From SFTJ01 sp045613305 (GTDB lineage Bacteria > Bacteroidota > Bacteroidia > Bacteroidales > Muribaculaceae): DNA of 53,324 nt. The position numbers and the translations under genes are program-made. This document shows positions 50,730 to 53,324 of this stretch, piece after piece. Below the pieces are notes generated by a model. It saw nothing but the letters and a program-made list of their open reading frames with translations. It made no database searches and was not told the DNA's origin. The number at the start of each line of letters is the position of its first letter. The first letter of the stretch is position 1. The stretch covers positions 1 through 53,324 of the forward strand of contig JAZLAU010000007.1 of NCBI GenBank assembly GCA_045613305.1, written 5' to 3'.

Positions 50730-51437
50730 ATGATAAAGGGAGTGATTTTTGACTACGGCGGCACTATCGACAGCCGTGGTGTTCACTGGAGCGAGGTTAT
50801 TTGGGACGGATATCAGTCGGTTAACGTACCAGTAAGCAAAGAAGAGTTTCGCCAAAGTTATGTGATGGCCGAACGCGAACTTGCTAAGGTTCGTCACATC
50901 TATCCAGAGCATAATTTCTACGACCTGCTACTGATAAAGATGCGCATTGAACTTGGCGATCTGGTAGAGCGCGGAGTGCTGCCTACCGATTTTGCCCTTG
51001 AGGAAAATGCGTTGGCGATAGCAAAATATTGCTATGAGGCAGCTCGTGGCAGCATTGAGGAGGCACGCCCTACGCTTGAGGCTCTGTATGCCAAATATCC
51101 TATGGTGCTTGTGAGCAACTTCTATGGCAATGTGGAAAGCGTGCTAAAGGATTTTGATGTGCGCAAATATTTTCAAACCATAGTGGAAAGTGCTGTGGTG
51201 GGAGTTCGCAAACCCGACCCAAAGATTTTTGCTTTGGGCGTAGAGGCATTGGGAATGAATGCTGCCGATGTGCTTGTGATTGGCGACAGCTATAAAAAGG
51301 ACATTGTGCCGGCAGAATCGCTTGGATGCAAGGTGCTTTGGATTAAGGGTAAAGGTTGGACGGCTGAAGAAGATGCTCAAACCCACCCAAACATTATCAA
51401 GAAACTTTCAGAAGTGTTAACGTGGGAGTTTGAATAA
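50730..51437 (+). CDS. HAD-superfamily hydrolase with atypical motif I
   Basis: A 235-residue HAD protein with an alpha-helical cap (about residues 15-105). Motif I reads FDYGGT: D8 is the nucleophile, but the second Asp of the phosphatase D-x-D pair is G10. Motif II is VLVSNF near 128, motif III lysine is in VGVRKPDPKIF near 155, and motif IV is VIGDSYKKD near 185. The missing acid/base Asp is unusual for a phosphatase and recalls HAD dehalogenases and phosphonatases. It follows the CDP-alcohol transferase by 36 nt. Confidence 0.85.
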   Translation: MIKGVIFDYGGTIDSRGVHWSEVIWDGYQSVNVPVSKEEFRQSYVMAERELAKVRHIYPEHNFYDLLLIKMRIELGDLVERGVLPTDFALEENALAIAKYCYEAARGSIEEARPTLEALYAKYPMVLVSNFYGNVESVLKDFDVRKYFQTIVESAVVGVRKPDPKIFALGVEALGMNAADVLVIGDSYKKDIVPAESLGCKVLWIKGKGWTAEEDAQTHPNIIKKLSEVLTWEFE

Positions 51438-51468
51438 AAAAACAGACGTCTTTTTTTGTACTATAGAC

Positions 51469-51515
51469 AATAAGCGAAGATTTGAGACTTTAATGTTTAC
51501 GAATCTTCGCTTATT
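51469..51515 (+). terminator. Hairpin ending the 47935-51437 gene set
   Basis: A perfect 14-bp stem (51469-51482 with 51502-51515) with a 19-nt loop. The tail is only TTTTCG-like, so termination may be moderate. An AGACGTCT palindrome flanked by A and T runs (51437-51457) lies just before it. Confidence 0.6.
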
Positions 51516-51686
51516 TTCGTTATGGGGGATTTTAAGAGAATTTTGTGTAGAAAAATTGGGATAAATATGATGTAAGGAAATGGTATTGTTATGTAGTTGT
51601 TGTGGCCTAACAATTAACGGTTTACAAAAATGATGTAAGATTGCAAAAATTTGAGTTGCCATGTGCGATTTTTTCAAATAATATTG

Positions 51687-51694
51687 TATATTTG
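51687..51694 (+). promoter_or_regulatory. -7 promoter element for the orphan RHS toxin gene
   Basis: TATATTTG matches TAnnTTTG, 25 nt upstream of the ATG at 51720. It lies where RHS coding sequence would be expected if the gene were full-length, so it suggests the fragment is expressed on its own. Confidence 0.45.
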
Positions 51695-51719
51695 AAGAGC
51701 AATAAATCTGCAGGAGATT

Positions 51720-52547
51720 ATGCGATTCTTGAGAATATATAATTGTGCAGTGGCAGAGAGCAACGAATACTATCCCTACGGCGGTATATTCGCTGCCACC
51801 ACCTCAGTGCAGCCACATAAATACGGAGCAAAAGAACTCGACCGCACCCATGGTCTCGACCTATATGACTCACAAGCAAGATGGTACGATTCCCTATTGG
51901 GAAGAACCTCCACAATGGACCCATTAGCCGAGAAATACTACAGCATAAGCCCCTACCTTTGGTGCGCCGGAAATCCGGTGATATTTGTTGATCTGGATGG
52001 AAAAGAAGTGAAAGATTATGTCATTGGAGCGTTTTCAGCCATAATGGATAATTTTACAGGAGGAGCTACAAATCTACGTAGAAGCCTTGTAGAACAATCT
52101 AATAATATTGATGATTTTTACTCTGGAGTTCAAATTGGGAATGGTGCAAGTGCAGTAATTGGTGCTTCAGAAATTATAATCGGATGTTCGATGTTGGTTG
52201 GAGGTGATGCAACTGCTTATGCAGGTGCTGCCGCGGTAGTCCCTAGTGGTGGTATGACAGTTATTTTAGTGGCCGGTGGCAGTGCTATATCAGCAGAGGG
52301 TGCAATAATAACATCTCATGGTTCCGTGATGTTAGCTTCGTCTATCAAAAACTATGGCAAACAATCTTTAAAATCAAAAAGTATAGATTCGGCAAATAGT
52401 TCAAATAGCAAATATACCAACGATGAAGCTGAACATAAAAAGAATGCCCGTAATTCAACAAAAGAAAAACATCAAAATGGACAAACAAGGAAATATAAAG
52501 ATAAGGGTAATGAAAAAGGTGATGCAAAAAGAAAACGTTATAAATAA
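51720..52547 (+). CDS. Orphan RHS C-terminal fragment with toxin region
   Basis: A 275-residue protein that lacks the large RHS shell. Similarity to the RHS core begins near residue 9 (ESNEYYPYGG) and continues through HKYGAKELDRTHGLDLYD and the core boundary DPLAEKYYSISPY to VDLDGK (91-95). The variable part follows: a glycine/alanine-rich hydrophobic region (about 130-215) like the pre-toxin membrane segments of other RHS proteins, then a basic, asparagine-rich tip (about 225-275, with KHQNGQTRKYKDKGNEKGD). The tip may be a small nuclease, but I cannot name the family. Core DNA is relatively G+C rich and tip DNA strongly A+T rich. There is no signal peptide. Confidence 0.78.
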   Translation: MRFLRIYNCAVAESNEYYPYGGIFAATTSVQPHKYGAKELDRTHGLDLYDSQARWYDSLLGRTSTMDPLAEKYYSISPYLWCAGNPVIFVDLDGKEVKDYVIGAFSAIMDNFTGGATNLRRSLVEQSNNIDDFYSGVQIGNGASAVIGASEIIIGCSMLVGGDATAYAGAAAVVPSGGMTVILVAGGSAISAEGAIITSHGSVMLASSIKNYGKQSLKSKSIDSANSSNSKYTNDEAEHKKNARNSTKEKHQNGQTRKYKDKGNEKGDAKRKRYK

Positions 52548-52548
52548 C

Positions 52549-53040
52549 ATGAAAATTATAAGATTTAAAATTAGACGATATAAGAATGGCTATTCGCAAG
52601 GTGTGCTTGTTGAGAGTGGAAATAAATGGAATCTCATAAATATAAATGAAGTTGATTATGTATTAAATGGATATCAATTTACCAATAAGAGTTTTATAGA
52701 AGATGAGAGCCAAATATCCGAATCAACACTTTTGTATAAGATACTATCACATAAAGCAGATATTAGCAACAATTTATATCATATTGCTCCTCATATACTT
52801 GATAATACAGAACAGCTATGTGAGTATTTGCTTGATTGCGGTGTATTAATTGGTGTGGGGTTACATAAGTCGGATGTTATCTATGTAGGTAAAATTAGAG
52901 AGATAACCGCTACAAGTTTTTTGCTTAACTCTTATGATACCGAACTATCAGAAAGTGGTATTAAGAGGATTGATTTTGAAAAGATTCGCTATATTCAAAT
53001 ACATACAGATTATTTAGACTCACTGTCTATGATATTGTGA
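52549..53040 (+). CDS. Probable immunity protein of the RHS toxin
   Basis: A 163-residue protein. I start it at 52549 (MKIIRFKIRRY), one base after the toxin stop; a longer in-frame start at 52423 would overlap the toxin end and add a lysine-rich stretch that looks like out-of-frame toxin sequence. It is A+T rich, acidic overall, with beta-strands VIYVGKIREITATSFLLNSYD and a final ISFE-KIRYIQIHTDY-like segment seen in immunity proteins. Toxin and immunity genes in this order and spacing are the rule in RHS loci. The pairing is an inference from position. Confidence 0.7.
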   Translation: MKIIRFKIRRYKNGYSQGVLVESGNKWNLININEVDYVLNGYQFTNKSFIEDESQISESTLLYKILSHKADISNNLYHIAPHILDNTEQLCEYLLDCGVLIGVGLHKSDVIYVGKIREITATSFLLNSYDTELSESGIKRIDFEKIRYIQIHTDYLDSLSMIL

Positions 53041-53065
53041 AACGATATTGTAAATCTACTCACTG

Positions 53066-53324
53066 ATGAAACGATACCTTTGCATATTATTCTTGTTGTT
53101 CGGTTGCTTCATATTTCGGGGTGACTATGTGTCGGCATCTGGCGTCGACCGCCTTGTGGAGGCGGTTTATACCGGCGCAGGCGATTTCTCAGCTGCTTAT
53201 ACCTACGATGCCAATGGCAATATGACAACGGACCTTAACCGCGGCATCGAAAGCATCACCTACGATTGGAACAATATGCCGAGGGAAATCACATTCACCT
53301 CAGGCGCAATCACACGCTACACCT
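53066..53324 (+). CDS. Second RHS gene, start only, cut by window edge
   Basis: An ATG at 53066 opens a frame of at least 86 codons that runs off the right edge. It begins with a signal peptide (MKRYLCILFLLFGCF...; the LFGC could be a lipobox). Within 40 residues it enters RHS repeat sequence (AYTYDANGNMTTDLNRGI, ITYDWNNMPREITF). The repeat type is that of the last RHS units before the core, so the usual long N-terminal shell seems to be missing. It is too short to appear as an independent complete frame here. Confidence 0.7.
   Translation, partial: MKRYLCILFLLFGCFIFRGDYVSASGVDRLVEAVYTGAGDFSAAYTYDANGNMTTDLNRGIESITYDWNNMPREITFTSGAITRYT

Noticed and set aside
51567..51639. 10-bp direct repeat ATGATGTAAG at 51567-51576 and 51630-51639
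   Set aside because: It is too short and in too A+T-rich a context to argue for an attachment site or target duplication.
52423..52548. Longer start for the immunity gene overlapping the toxin 3' end
   Set aside because: The added 42 residues are a lysine-rich out-of-frame reading of the toxin tip. The ATG one base after the toxin stop gives a normal protein start.
1..53324. tRNA, rRNA and named riboswitches
   Set aside because: I looked through intergenic regions for T-loop-like GTTCRANNC segments with matching stems and for purine riboswitch features ahead of xpt-guaD, and found none. A covariance search would be decisive.

Overview
The window looks like a stretch of chromosome from a gut-type Bacteroidales, most likely of the Muribaculaceae (S24-7) or a close relative. 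The family is an inference. The evidence is: upstream regions that repeatedly carry the Bacteroidetes -7 element TAnnTTTG and lack strong Shine-Dalgarno sites; a MurF-alanine racemase fusion; a GSCFA protein; DUF2027-Smr; outer-membrane beta-barrel proteins with a carboxypeptidase-like N-terminal domain; an argR-GNAT-argG-argC-argD cluster; a Wzc-type tyrosine kinase; and RHS proteins with the Bacteroidetes core. No tRNA, rRNA, CRISPR array or insertion sequence was seen.

Layout. 1-2018: 3' part of a glycosidase-like gene. 2215-7359 (minus strand): a fused xanthine phosphoribosyltransferase/guanine deaminase, a large secreted MG2-like protein, and mnmD with a DedA-type membrane protein. 7656-11366 (plus): a compact operon of DUF2027-Smr, EFR1 flavodoxin-ferredoxin, MmcQ/YjbR, an HTH_42 (AlkZ-like) protein and a nucleoside deoxyribosyltransferase-like protein. 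11449-14725 (minus): asparaginase and gyrB. 15080-19847 (plus): GSCFA, murF-alr, tadA and a secreted esterase. 20016-27607 (plus): rRNA methyltransferase, outer-membrane barrel protein, glycogen branching enzyme with a lysine-rich tail, and a membrane acyltransferase. 27835-32604 (plus): the arginine cluster. 32924-41957 (plus): ssb, a second barrel protein, an acyl-CoA ligase, a tiny cysteine-rich lipoprotein, RNase R and nagB. 42292-43125: a MerR/GyrI-like regulator. 43411-45858 (minus): capsule tyrosine kinase ending in a (Tyr-Gly)14 tract. 46169-51437 (plus): YkvA-like protein, pdxA, then four closely spaced genes (nucleotidyltransferase, ATP-grasp, CDP-alcohol phosphatidyltransferase, HAD protein). 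51720-53324 (plus): an orphan RHS C-terminal toxin, its likely immunity gene, and the start of a second RHS gene that runs off the window.

How parts work together. The arginine genes form one biosynthetic unit headed by its own repressor. The Xpt-GuaD fusion joins guanine deamination and xanthine salvage in one polypeptide. The 7656-11366 operon mixes likely DNA repair and nucleotide-handling functions. The four genes at 47935-51437 have the right parts to activate a phosphorylated small molecule with a nucleotide, ligate it, and transfer it to a lipid or alcohol; two of these enzymes depart from their family motifs. This set and the RHS toxin-immunity region at the right end are the best candidates for undescribed biology.
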